From Eunapius fragilis (lineage: Eukaryota; Porifera; Demospongiae; Spongillida; Spongillidae), in the NCBI GenBank assembly GCA_963681505.1, contig OY811980.1, positions 7,263,572 to 7,327,571 of the forward strand: a stretch of 64,000 nucleotides of DNA, read 5' to 3'. A program made the position numbers and the translations under genes. Shown piece after piece: positions 1 to 9,280 of the stretch. Each line of letters opens with the position of its first letter. The stretch's first letter is position 1. The notes beneath the pieces were generated by a model, which searched no databases, was not told where the DNA came from, and was given only the letters and a program-made list of their open reading frames with translations.

Positions 1-290
1 ATAACTGCACAACGTACTTATGTAAAACAAATGGGCCTTACAATCCATGATCCACTACCTCATCCCTCAGTGTATCAGGTAAGTACTGCCTATGAAGAGT
101 GTCTTGTACCTATAGACATGTCCTCTATACAGGTCCTCCTGCCCCACCCACTGATATCATTTCTGTGCAGTCTGGTCCTACTTATGTCAGTGTCTCTTGG
201 ACTGCACCAACCTCAGGTGGTCCAGTGAGCAGATATGATATCTACTATGTGGCTATTGAAGTCCCAAGTATAAGTGGTGGTTGTTTACCT
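1..290 (+). pseudogene. Truncated receptor fragment: end of Ig2 exon plus partial FN3 exon
   Basis: The first 78 bases match the 3' end of the second Ig exon of the receptors further on, ending at a GTAAGT donor. A 54-bp intron follows, nearly identical to that of intact copies, then an FN3 exon from 133 (GPPAPPTD...). Homology stops near 286-290, inside the FN3 domain, where sequence unrelated to the receptors begins. The same truncated FN3 piece recurs at 32898-33013 followed by the same foreign sequence, so the truncation predates the large duplication. The upstream part lies outside the window. No downstream exons follow in this orientation before the next signal exon at 2695. Confidence 0.75.
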
Positions 291-2390
291 TTTGAACAGA
301 AGGTATTAGCATCTATCTCAACAATATACCAATGAGAACTGTTAAAATAACACAATATGCCCAGGACATGGTTTGCCACACTGTCTCCAAAGCCAAACCT
401 CCTTGGTGCATAAGGTTGTTAATATCAATGATGGATGCTGCATCAAAATATGCTTCCTCTACATTTAACGTTTTGTTAAAAACTTACGTTATCTCATCAC
501 CATCCTTATCGCACCAGTGATGCTTATTTGAAGGTTTCCCAGGCAAGTGAGTGGAAACAAAATACTTCTGTACCTTATCTCCCCATGTATGCGTGGGTCA
601 TAATAATATGACCTTCTACATTAGCCACTAGTGTTACATCATCTCAAACTTCACTTCATCCATGTACTTCTTTTAGGATACATCCATGTTGCTGTCTTAA
701 TGAGCCATGTGAAGTGAATGCCATTCTTTTGACATGCAATGGCTGTATAGTCATGCTAGCCTCCCAGATCTATGCCATGGTTTTGGGAGTCGGTTCCAGC
801 TAATTTGTATTCAGCAACGTATTCTTCAGTTAGAGGCCATGATATATTCAACTTCCTGTATTTCCAATTACAGGATGATTATGGTGTCAGCATCATCATG
901 CATAATTTTTCAATTCACAGCCCACCCCTTTGGGCTTTCTGTCAATACTAGTTACACGGGATATCGCATCAGAACAAAAATACCTCCCCATGAAGATGCA
1001 AACTCATCAACACAGAGTTGCCATCCTGGAAAGATTTTCTGCACCCTTCGTTCATTAAAATCATTAATAAGACGTCAAACTGAGGACCCATCTGTTGTCT
1101 GCAACCTCAAGTGCAGGGCAGAACCAAAGTTGTCATTAGTGGATTTCAAAATGGTCCCTTGAAAAGCTATCCTGCTCTTTAAAGTGAAGGACAGGATATA
1201 GACCATCCCTTGTCGATCAACCACATATCCCACCTGGCTTCTGATGTCCTCGTTAATGAACACAGTACACCAAAAATCCTCTTAAGTAGCCTTAGTACGT
1301 CCTACAGGCAAGTGGCCTGAAGTCTAAGAAATTACTCCAGGGAACATTTGTAAAAGACCATGACCACCAGCATCATCAGGTCCAGCTACTCCTTCAAGAA
1401 CTTAAATTGTATGATGATACAAGTGATAGTGAAATGTTCCCACTAGCAGTGTTAAATTTTCCCTCAAACACATTGCCGCTCAGCTGGTGCCAATGTCCGA
1501 GATGGCATTCATGGCCATGTAAATAAAACTGTTCCAACCGCATAAGGACATTGAGAATATGTGCATGCTTGTCAAGAGATGAAAGCTACCGAGAACCCTT
1601 AAATCCTTGTCGACAATCATGGTTGAGAATATTCATGTTGATTTTGAAGAGGCCTATATTAAAACTTTATGGCATAGTTGGGTGATTGTAGCCGGCGTAA
1701 GAGGTACAGATTTTAATTCCTTCACGAAAAAATGTGCTACATAAAATTCGGGAAAATTGGTGGGTGGACACACTGGGCAAAAACCTTGCATAATACTCAA
1801 CACCTCATATGCATCGATATCCATGAAAATTTCGGAGCAAACTGAAAACTGAACATTAATTTCCTCCAATCAGAATTGCTTGGTTTTTGAGCTGGTATTT
1901 CACGGCTGTATATACCATGATGAGTGATATTGCAATCTGTTACATCTCAAACAGACACACCATGGTTATGGTTTATTTGAGATGCCCAACACAGAATATT
2001 TTTTTGTTGGCAGACATACGTTAAAAGTATTTGAGATGTGGGCCCAACACAATAGCAACAGCTCAAAAAACATTTGAGAATTTGTGACAGGGACATACTA
2101 ACTCATATAATGGTCACAGTTGACAGAAGCAATGTAAGTGCTAAGCTCACTCATTGCACTTTAGCCCTTCCCCTCCCCTCGTCCTCTCATAGTACTGCAG
2201 CCCCTCCCCTCATAGTATTTAGTTTCGCACCCAGACCCAACTCTTGAAGAGGTGGGACTTTTCCCTCTGCAAGAAACTGTGCCAGTTTGTAGAGGAGAGA
2301 TGAGTGACGTGAGGTCAGCCATTACTTCTTGGGGATATCTAGATTATGTCATTGATTATGCGCCATTTATTGGAAACTGAAGACAACTGA
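291..2390. other. Gene-poor block upstream of gene 1, with retroelement remnants
   Basis: No gene is supported here. The block is repeated with about the same order at 33014-34800 and in part at 7330-8160 and 36340-37680, so it travels with the 5' flank of the short-tailed receptor genes. Short ORFs on both strands match between copies but carry frameshifts and no recognisable domain, except the integrase-like remnant listed separately. From about 2155 there are CTGCAGCCCCTCCCC-type pyrimidine repeats that reappear at 7940, 37315 and 41950. Confidence 0.6.
1470..1610 (+). mobile_element. Decayed LTR-retrotransposon integrase zinc-binding remnant
   Basis: Across shifting frames this stretch encodes a pattern like I-H-G-H-V-N-K-T followed by a Cys-rich VHAC..CQEMK segment. 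It resembles the HHCC zinc-binding region of Ty3/Gypsy-type integrases. Related copies at 34110-34240 (HACSRCQEMK, C-x2-C intact) and 36520-36650 (HACFTCQEMK) preserve the cysteine pair better. This copy has lost one cysteine region and contains stops. Recognition rests on a short motif only. Confidence 0.4.
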
Positions 2391-2400
2391 TGGACCAATG

Positions 2401-2537
2401 TAGTCTCGTACCCAGACCCCCAATCCCACAGCTGCGGATAGATTACATCACCGCTACGTAGGAGTAGAGCTGTATCCTTTCGTAGAGGTGATGTAATTCA
2501 TCCGCAGCTGTGGGGTGAGGATCTGGGTACGAGACTA
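2401..2537. mobile_element. Foldback MITE with TAGTCTCG termini and 9-bp target duplication
   Basis: The 137-bp element is almost a perfect palindrome: it opens TAGTCTCGTACCCAGAC and closes with the complement, with arms extending through GCTGCGGATRGATTACATCACC. It is flanked on both sides by GGACCAATG (2392-2400 and 2538-2546). The paralogous block near 37682-37692 has the empty site with a single GGACCAATG. A 9-bp duplication suggests a Mutator-like or Merlin-like non-autonomous element; no transposase is encoded. Confidence 0.85.
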
Positions 2538-2694
2538 GGACCAATGGATGTCAAAGCATCATTTGATGAGGTGGGATGGAATGTGACTAACATACCCCGC
2601 TACATCAAACAGTCCAGGCAGCAGTTGCTATAAACATTCACGGCACATTGATTACAACCCTTGTATGGCAAAAGTGCATTTGTCAGTATTTGAG

Positions 2695-5600
2695 ATGGAT
2701 GCGTGGATGAAGTGTGTACCGTCTCTACTATTGTTGATCGCTCTGGAACAAGTGTCAGGTGCATGCATGGTTAATTAATGTATGATGGGCGCAGCAGTCT
2801 ACAGATTTCAGCCTTTGCATTCAAAATTACCTACAGTTTTGACAGAGAATATACGGGGAGGACAGAGGGAGGAAGAATGTTTGGTCTGTACGTGACAGGG
2901 CGGATACAGGGAGGGGAGTCCAACAGGGCCGTAGCGTCCAGTCCGGCCAGTCCGGCCATGGCCGGACCGGTTTTAGCCTAGCCAACTTCCAATTATTATG
3001 TAAATACTATAATTTATTAAATCCCTCATGATCTCCTACCCTCGCTCCCACCAATGGCCGGACCGGTTTATTTATCGTGGCTACGGCCCTGTCCAACGTA
3101 ATAAAATTGTAGACTTGTTCAACGACGACTGGGGCGCTCAACGGTGCTTTTTTGTTCGACGTTAATTACTTTATGACTTATACGAACGTAGACAGACGTA
3201 CGTACATGTATGTTGACGTTTGAAATTAAACCACGGCGGGCACAGCTGGTCAAAAGAAAAACAGGCTATACAACAGCCCTAGCCCCCAGGCCAGCTTATA
3301 GGGACAGTCCTAGTCCCCAGGCCAGCTATAGGGAGTAAAAGCCATTGACACCACTACCCAATAAACAGACAATGTTTTGTTGTGCCTTTTTATAAAGACC
3401 TCATTTTAATTCCATCATTTATCAGATCAGTAATATGGCTGGTCTAAAGATCTTAAGGAACACATGGGATATTGTACCATGAGGAGGTTGTCCATCCTCA
3501 ACTGTTAGTGATACTGATCTTGGGAAAGGGATTGTACTACTGACTAGGGCTGTCTTCCATGGGATCATTGCTATGTGTTGGCATGTGCATATAAATCAGT
3601 GAACTAAGTGTTCTTTAACCACCACAGGCCAGACTGTTGGAATCTTTTGGAATGTGTATGGCGCAAATCTAATGGTTGCCAACAACAGTCTGGTGACCCT
3701 CTCTGTGATCCAAAACAGAGTGAGTGCAACATCTACCCAACAGTTTCCTCTGGTGTGTGAGGGTATAACAGGTGGACAGTGGTATCAACCAAATGGAGCT
3801 CTGTTTCCACTAGCAACACCAGACCCTGTCACCACCCCTGGGGGGTTGGGTCAACGAAATGTGTCACATGGAGTAGAGCTGTATCGTGGAACTCCTTCTG
3901 ACTTCCCACATGGTGTTCAATGTTGTACCAATACCACCATCACACTCTGTGTTGGAATGTACTCTGATCTCAAAATAGCAGCATCATCAGGCATAATTGG
4001 AACTACTAGCTATGCTCTCTCTGTAGCAGCCACTTGTAAGTAGAGAGGAAAGTACATCACATGTGTTATGGAAGTGTTGACTCTCCCACAGATGGTCCTA
4101 ACATCACAGGAGGTGTCCAGTTTCAGCTGTTGACACCTACAAATGTTGATCCACCAGTGTTCCAGTTGACCTGCACCAGCACTAGTTCTCCTCCTACAAC
4201 TGTGCAGTGGACCATCAATGGAAGTCCAGTGAATGGTGGTAACTATGCTTCCTCTCAGATAGTGACAAATCAAACAACATCTACTTACAACAACACCCTG
4301 ACTGTGACTGGGAGAGCACCTGGGATGTACACATGCAATGTCACCACTACCTGCTCACCAGTGTGTGGAGGTACAGGGTTTACTCTCAATCCAAGATCCA
4401 CTACCTCATCCCTCAGTGTATCGGGTAAGTACTGCCTATGAAGAGTGTCTTGTACCTATAGACATGTACCTCTATACAGGTCCTCCTGCCCCACCCACTG
4501 GTGTCACTGCTATACAGTCTGGTCCCACATCTGTCAGTGTCTCGTGGACTGCACCAACCTCAGGTGGTCCAGTGAGCAGATATGATATCTACTATGTGAC
4601 TAATGGAGTCTCAAGTACAAGTGGTGGTTCAACCACTTCTACCTCTTATGTCCTAACCAACCTTCAAGTTGGGGTTCAGTACAACATCTCTGTCATAGCT
4701 GTGGGCACTTATATGCCATCTCAACTATCAGCAACAGGTACAAAGTCCTTTAAATATAGGTGATTTCAAACAAGATGATTGGTTCGGCTGCATTTAATCT
4801 TGTGCTTAAGTAAAGGTTGTTGTACCACATGTAGGCCTAATGTGTTGTGCTTAGGTTTTCTGGAATTGCAATTTCTGCTAGCATTTCAGCCAGTGTAAAT
4901 CTGGTCAATCTACAGCCTATTCCATCTGTATAAGATGTGCATTGTACATCTTTCAGTATACAGTCCACCACCTGGTCCAGTGAGTGGACTACAAGCCTTC
5001 AACAATACCTTCACAACCATCACACTCACATGGCTACCCCCTCCTACCCCCAATGGGGTGATCATCATGTATCAGGTGACCTACTCCACCAATGGAATAG
5101 TCAACACAGCCACACCCCCAGTGACAATAACAGGACTGGTACCAAGGACCCCCTACACCTTCTCTGTCATTGGTTACACCATCACAGGACCAGGGACACC
5201 ACAACAAGTACAGACCAGTACTGCAGCTATACGTGAGTGTACAGCTGTTACTGTATCTTACATTTGTTCACACATACACCTGCATGATGCTTTAATGTTG
5301 TACCCTTCAGCCAATGTGACAGGAGTGGTGGTAGTAGCCACCAACACAACATCTGTCAGAGTGTCCTGGCTGGTTGTCCAGTGGCTCCCTCAAGATGGCA
5401 TCCTTACAGGGTACACTGTATATTATCGTTCTCTTCCCAACACTTCAAAGAGGCAGTCGGGTGGGTACATCAGTCAGACCTTCCCACCAACCACCACCTC
5501 TGGGGACATCACCAACCTCAGTCCTAATGGAGTGTACCAGTTCAGTGTGGTAGCCATGGTGACCATTGCAGGACAGTCATACAATGGAGACATCCCATCA

Positions 5601-6074
5601 TCAGGAGGTGACACACCCACCATCATACCAGGTTAGGACTATCTCGTGGCAATATCACAAACCAATGACATGTGATGTTGAAGGTACCCCAAACAATATG
5701 AGCAACTCATACTCTGGAGGAGTGCTTGCTGGCTCACTTATAGCTGAGTTTGTTATCCTTGTGGTTGTCATGGTGATCATTGTGGTTGTGGTGGAGTACT
5801 ATAGGTGGAAACAAAGGTGTGATCTCTATTTAGAAACTGTTTGTGCTAATACTTTTTCTGACACTGATCAATCACAGTAAGGCATTCATTACAAGGTCAA
5901 AAAGTGAATACTCTAACACTCGGTAAACTGTTTGAACCAATACATACATCTCTCTCATGTTTGACCAATACATACATCTCTCTCAGTAATGTGATCACCA
6001 TGAAGTCATGTGATGCATATGATGAAATAGGAACAGGTGGACAGGGCAGCTATGAAGTGGTTGGACACAACTAA
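2695..6074 (+). CDS. Gene 1: Ig-Ig-FN3x3 transmembrane receptor with short ITAM-like tail
   Basis: Exons at 2695-2758, 3628-4035, 4092-4424, 4480-4737, 4957-5232, 5311-5631, 5684-5804 and 5987-6074 total 1869 nt (622 aa), open throughout. Exon 1 is a signal peptide (MDAWMK then a Leu-rich core). Then come Ig-like domain 1 (aa ~22-157, C..W and QCC..LC cysteines), a classical Ig domain (~158-268, ending GMYTC), three FN3 domains (~269-354, 355-446, 447-553), one TM helix (~565-588) and a 30-residue tail with YDEI-x7-YEVV, ending GHN. All extracellular introns are phase 1 and the TM-tail intron is phase 2. The TM exon acceptor (GATGTTGAAG) has a poor pyrimidine tract; if that 52-bp intron is retained, translation stops two codons after IIP, giving a soluble form. 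Ligand unknown. Confidence 0.8.
2924..3091 (+). mobile_element. CAGGGCCGTAGC-type MITE (hAT-like) with 5-bp target duplication
   Basis: The 168-bp insertion in intron 1 of gene 1 begins CAGGGCCGTAGC and ends GCTACGGCCCTG, flanked by TCCAA on both sides. The empty paralogous sites (GAGTCCAACGTAA) occur near 9493 and 38096. It contains an inner palindrome around GGCCATGGCC. An independent, oppositely oriented copy is at 8444-8610. CAGGG termini are typical of hAT elements; 5-bp duplications are known for some hAT groups. No coding capacity. Confidence 0.8.
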
Positions 6075-6480
6075 AGCGGAACAAACAGTTATATTTATGT
6101 ACAAGTGCCAAAAGACTTGCAAAGCAGTTACTGTACATTAATTGTAGTACTAGGACATTAGTTGGTTAACTATGTTTGCAGATGTACTTCTCTGAAATAG
6201 CAAAGATGTAAACTTTACATTTGTGTAAATATTTCTCCTCTGGTGTTATGGTTCACAGTGTGGTGTGGTATGTAGGCACTGCATGAGCTGGTAGCAAAAC
6301 CATCTGGATACCAATTTATGAGACTTCCCAGTTCAGCACTACCCTCTCCCAAACAACACAAACACAAATAGATTCTAAACGGAGACCACATTTTTGTTTG
6401 TTGGAGGCCTATTATTTTTTCAGGCACTAACAGTATTGTTTGTACTTGCAAAAAGATCACACATGGTTATTGTGATGAGC
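6075..6480 (+). other. Conserved 3' block of short-tailed receptors (probable 3' UTR/flank)
   Basis: Downstream of the stop codon, a block beginning near TTATATTTATGTACAAGTGCC and containing the TTATGGTTCACAGTGTGGTGTGGTATGTA stretch, then a T-tract ending TTTTTTCAGGCACTAACA, recurs at 13940-14290, 15470-15750, 41230-41640, 43210-43500, and inverted at 28250-28440 and 58510-58710. Its co-occurrence with tail exons and lack of a conserved frame argue for 3' UTR or flanking sequence, possibly with an untranslated 3' exon at the T-tract acceptor. Confidence 0.45.
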
Positions 6481-7325
6481 ATCCGTAGTATCTGATCGCG
6501 TATCTAGTTCCGCCGACAGAATTCGAAAGTTATGCTATATAAGAAGCTACAGCATAGAAATCAATTCGTCAAAACAATTATATGCGATAGTGTCGGGTAC
6601 TTACGTGTATGGTAGTTTTTGGCTTTCATTTCAAGCTGCGTAACGAATGATTGAGTTGAGAGTAACGCACAGGCGTCATGCAGAAAATGATACCTTGAAT
6701 ATTCGTCAGGAGGCTTCCTATAACGTTATCGCTGCTCCATTCCGTTCTCAACCGTTTGGCAATATGGTTGGACATCTATACATGGAGCCGTAGGGACCCT
6801 GAAATCATCAATAAGGCCTCAGATGCTCTTAGATTCAGTGCGTATACCTCTTCCACAGCGTGCAGGAATTTGAATCACGCCCACGACACGTGGGTATTTT
6901 AAACCGAATACCAAATGAGGTACTATTCGCTTTAGTTAATTGCCCGAACAGTTAGGCGTCTAACTGACACCCGAAGATAACCTGCGGACGCATCCTGAAG
7001 CGATTGGTACACTTGGCGTGCTTTACAAACGTTCCTGTCGTGAGTTATATTATCCCGAAGGAAGAAGAAGAATAAGAATAATAAGAAGAAGCCGACGGAG
7101 GAGAAATTTTAGGTGGGACTGGGTACGGACGATGGGGACGAGTATTTTTGTTCTCTAGAAGTACACCGTCTTATGACACAGATACAGCGCTTCTTTTTTT
7201 GATATCGCTCGGTTGCCACTGAGAGCGAAGTGACCCGACGCTTGGCCGTCCCGCTAGACGTGAGTGACGTTTTTATAATGACATTCATGATACTGCAGGA
7301 TTCCTATATGGAACCTACTCGCGTA
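6481..7325. other. Unit A-specific insertion with GAA-rich stretch; no gene seen
   Basis: This stretch is not found beside other copies of the flanking blocks. It ends in a GAAGAAGAAG-rich part (7060-7092). The sequence around 7028-7060 (CGTTCCTGTCGTGAGTTAT then purine repeats) resembles, in reverse complement, 47515-47580 in unit B, so it may derive from a shared repeat family. No domain or long ORF is recognisable. Confidence 0.4.
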
Positions 7326-7329
7326 GGTT

Positions 7330-8660
7330 CCGATAGTTGGGTGATTGTAGCGTTGAGGTACAGATTTTTAATTCCTTCTTGGTCGTTACGAAAAAATGTG
7401 CTACAAAAAATTGGCGGGTGGACACACTGAGCAAAACCCTTGCATAATACTCACACCTCATATGCACCGATATCCATCGGAGCAAACTGAAACCTGGATG
7501 TTAAATTCCTCAAATCAGAATCGCTTGGTATTTGAGCAGGTATTTCGCGGCTGCATATATCACGATCAGTGATATTCCAATCTGTTATATCTCAAACACA
7601 CACACCATGGTTATGCTTATACTTGAGATGCCCAACACAGAATATTTTTTTGGCAGGCGTACTGCATGCGGCCATAAATTGTGTCAGATATAATGGCCAA
7701 TGGAAGCCACGTTCAATAAGGAAGCTACTGTGTGCATAATGTAATTTGGTGGGGGTCAATAAATAGAAAGATATTTTATACTTTTTAGTTAGAAGTATTT
7801 GAGATGTGGGCCCAACACGACAACTCAGAAAACAGTTGAGAATTTTTGACAGGGATTTTCGACATACTAATTGCAAGTGGTCATATAATGGTCACAGTTG
7901 ACAGAAGCAATGTAAGTGCTAAGCTCACACATTGCACTTTAGCCCCTCCCCTCCCCTCGTCCTCTCATAGTACTGCAGCCCCTCCCCTCATAGTATTTAG
8001 TTTCGCACCCAGACCCAACTCTTGAAGAGGTGGGACTTTTCCCTCTGCAAGAAACTGTGCCAGTTTATAGAGGAGAGATGAGTGACATGAGGTCAGCCAT
8101 TCCTTCTTGGGGGTATCTAGATTATGTCATAGATTATACCCCATTTATTGGAAACTGAAGAAAGGTATGTGACTAACCGATCCCGCTACATCGAACAGTA
8201 ATGTTTCCAGGCAGTTGCTACAAACATTCCTGACGGCACATTGATTACAACCCTTGAATGGCAAAAGTGCATTTGTCAGGCTTTGAGATTGATGTGCGGA
8301 TGAAGTCTGTACCGTTTTGTTGATCGCTCTGGAACATGTGTCAGGTACATGCATGGCTAATTAATGTATGATGGGCGCAATAATAGCCATGTCTGTGTCA
8401 CAGACAGCAGTGTACAGGGAAAGAGAAAGAAGTGCAATACATGCAGGGCCGTAGCCATGATAAATAAACCGGTCCGGCCATTGGTGGGAGCGAGGGGGGA
8501 GACCATGAGGGATTTAATAAATTATAGTATTAGCATAATAATTGGAAGTTGGCTAGGCTAAAACCAGTCCGGCCATGGCCGGACTGGCCGGACTGGACGC
8601 TACGGCCCTGACATGCAAGTATATTTGGTTTTGTACATGACAGGGGTGGATACAGGAATG
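7330..8660 (+). other. Extra copy of short-tailed receptor 5' flank with dead signal exon
   Basis: This is a further copy of the block preceding gene 1's first exon. The signal-exon equivalent (8287-8344) has lost the first ATG and reads MKSVPFC then an in-frame TGA, so it cannot act as a start exon, though the TCAG/GTACAT donor remains. It is followed by a CAGGG MITE and a receptor fragment, then by a second 5' flank (8885-9280). The mosaic suggests unequal exchange between flanks. Confidence 0.6.
8444..8610 (-). mobile_element. Second CAGGGCCGTAGC-type MITE, opposite orientation
   Basis: The 167-bp element has the same termini and inner sequence as 2924-3091 but is reverse-complemented. 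It is flanked by ACATG on both sides; the empty paralogous site (GCAATACATGCAAGTAT) lies at 35506-35522. Two independent insertions, each with a 5-bp duplication, define the element ends well. Confidence 0.8.
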
Positions 8661-8663
8661 GTC

Positions 8664-8883
8664 TACATCAGGCACTATTGGCTATACTCTCTCTGTAGCA
8701 ACCACTTGTAAGTAGAGAGGAAAGTACATCACATGTGTTATGGAAGTGTTGACTTTCCCACAGATGGTCTGAACATCACAGGAGGTGCCCTGTTGACACC
8801 TATAAATGTTGATTCACCAGTGTTCCAGTTGACCTGCACCAGCACTAGTTCTCCTGCTACAACTGTGCAGTGGACCATCAATT
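8664..8883 (+). pseudogene. Receptor fragment: end of Ig1 exon, intron, start of Ig2 exon
   Basis: The end of the first Ig exon (to donor at 8707), the conserved ~56-bp intron and the first ~120 bases of the Ig2 exon (from 8764) are present, with a 12-bp gap after AGGAGGTG. The exon is cut off after GTGGACCATCAAT and abuts another copy of the 5' flank (TTGTAGAGGAGAG). The fragment is nonfunctional and marks a recombination joint. Confidence 0.75.
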
Positions 8884-8985
8884 TGTAGAGGAGAGATGAG
8901 TGACGTGAGGTCAGCCATTACTTCTTGGGGGTATCTAGATTATGTCATTGATTATACGCCATTTATTACAACTGATGGATCAATG

Positions 8986-9123
8986 TAGTCTCGTACCCAG
9001 ACCCCCAATCACACAGCTGCGGATGGATTACATCACCGCTACGTAGGAGTAGAGCTGTATCCTTTCGTAGAGGTGATGTAATCCATCCGCAGCTGTGGGA
9101 TTGAGGGTCTGGGTACGAGACTA
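8986..9123. mobile_element. Second copy of the TAGTCTCG foldback MITE
   Basis: Same palindromic element and same insertion site as 2401-2537 (left GGATCAATG with one mismatch, right GGACCAATG). It was therefore duplicated together with the flank rather than inserted independently. Confidence 0.8.
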
Positions 9124-9280
9124 GGACCAATGGATGTCAAAGCATCATTTGATGAGGTGGGATGGAATGTGACTAACAGACCCCGCTACATCAAACAGTC
9201 CAGGCAGCAGTTGCTATAAACATTCACGGCACATTGATTACAACCCCTGTATGGCAAAAGTGCATTTGTCAGTCTTTGAG

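Noticed and set aside
4935..5636. A single continuous 233-aa coding exon spanning two FN3 domains
   Set aside because: Good GT..AG sites at 5233 and 5310 and domain boundaries show two exons separated by a stop-free 78-nt intron; continuity is treated only as possible intron retention.
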